A stretch of DNA of 6,052 bases, taken from positions 1 to 6,052 of the forward strand of contig JAEZXC010000046.1 of assembly GCA_023442845.1 (NCBI GenBank). Direction: 5' to 3'. Of the stretch, positions 5,728 through 6,052 are shown in pieces. Each line of letters starts with the position of its first letter. Position 1 is the stretch's first letter. Origin of the DNA: Actinomycetes bacterium (lineage in GTDB: Bacteria > Actinomycetota > Actinomycetes > Actinomycetales > Demequinaceae). The notes under the pieces were generated by a model. The model was not told the origin of the DNA, did no database searches, and saw only the letters and a program-made list of their open reading frames with translations. Position numbers and translations under genes: made by a program.

Positions 5728-6052
5728 TGATGAGCACGAGTGTCACCGACGCAACACCCGTCACCGACGTAGCACCCGTCACCGACGCAGCCCCCGCCCC
5801 TCTCGGGACGCGTGCGAGCCGGGCCAAACTCGCCAACGAGGCGTGGGAGGCCCTGCTCACCGCGCACTCGGTGCTCATGAAGACCTTCGCGCAGTCGCCT
5901 ATCTGGGAAAAAGCGTCGATGCGTGAGTACGACGTGCTGTACACGCTCTCCAAGTCCGATGCGCCGCGCCGGCTCAGCGATCTGGGGCGACACGTGTTGC
6001 TTAGCCAACCAGCACTGTCGCGCCTGGTGGATCGGCTTGAGGAACGCGGCCT
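5727..6052 (+). CDS. MarR-family transcriptional regulator, C-terminus cut by the window edge
   Basis: There are 108 complete codons before the right edge. The first ATG overlaps the monooxygenase stop (TGATG), with a second ATG directly after it at 5730 and an in-frame GTG at 5724. No clear Shine-Dalgarno precedes it, so coupled translation is likely. Residues 1-30 are a Thr/Val/Ala/Pro-rich tail built on an 18-bp repeat. A dimerisation-type helix follows (about 35-55), then the winged HTH: REYDVLYTLS (66-75), RRLSDLGRHV (80-89) and the recognition helix SQPALSRLVDRLEERG (93-108). The wing and C-terminal helices are off the window. MarR proteins usually repress neighbouring operons and respond to phenolic ligands or oxidants. 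No cysteine is visible in this part, so cysteine-based redox sensing cannot be judged. It probably controls its own operon through the inverted repeat at 4481-4508. Confidence 0.9.
   Translation, partial: MMSTSVTDATPVTDVAPVTDAAPAPLGTRASRAKLANEAWEALLTAHSVLMKTFAQSPIWEKASMREYDVLYTLSKSDAPRRLSDLGRHVLLSQPALSRLVDRLEERG
5742..5795. repeat. Three tandem 18-bp repeats in the MarR N-terminus
   Basis: GTCACCGACGCAACACCC (5742-5759) is followed by two near-identical units at 5760-5777 and 5778-5795, each differing at two to three positions. They encode VTDATP, VTDVAP and VTDAAP. The repeats lie before the folded MarR domain and look like a slippage-prone, disordered tail. Confidence 0.85.

Overview
The window looks like chromosomal DNA from a high-GC Gram-positive bacterium (Actinomycetota). 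The basis is the high overall GC, the strong G/C bias at third codon positions in all genes, GTG starts, purine-rich ribosome binding sites, and a luciferase-like monooxygenase that resembles an actinobacterial family. I cannot name the genus. I see no tRNA, rRNA, insertion sequence, integrase or CRISPR array.

Layout. (1) Positions 1-681, minus strand: a TetR-family repressor whose C-terminus lies beyond the left edge. It has an unusual, roughly 54-residue, repeat-bearing N-terminal extension. (2) Positions 682-813: a divergent control region with two nearly identical 14-bp operator-like sites (CTACC-N4-GGTAG), 23 bp apart start to start. (3) Positions 814-4292, plus strand: a two-gene operon. 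It encodes a cytoplasmic family 3 glycoside hydrolase (beta-glucosidase type) and, two bases later, an MFS transporter of the YbjJ/MosC type. (4) Positions 4293-4539: a C-rich intergenic stretch with a degenerate 27-bp tandem repeat, followed by an AT-rich promoter region carrying a 9-bp-arm inverted repeat. (5) Positions 4540-6052, plus strand: an FMN-dependent luciferase-like monooxygenase overlapping by one base (TGATG) a MarR-family regulator that runs off the right edge.

Inferred logic. The left half reads as a self-contained glycoside-use module. The TetR protein probably represses itself and the operon through the paired operators, the MFS protein would move a sugar or glycoside, and the unexported GH3 enzyme would hydrolyse it inside the cell. 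The right half reads as a separate flavin monooxygenase/MarR unit, probably autoregulated through the inverted repeat upstream of the monooxygenase. No enzyme of clearly new type is visible. The least ordinary features are the paired operators, the inverted repeat, and short in-frame DNA repeats that extend the N-termini of both regulators.
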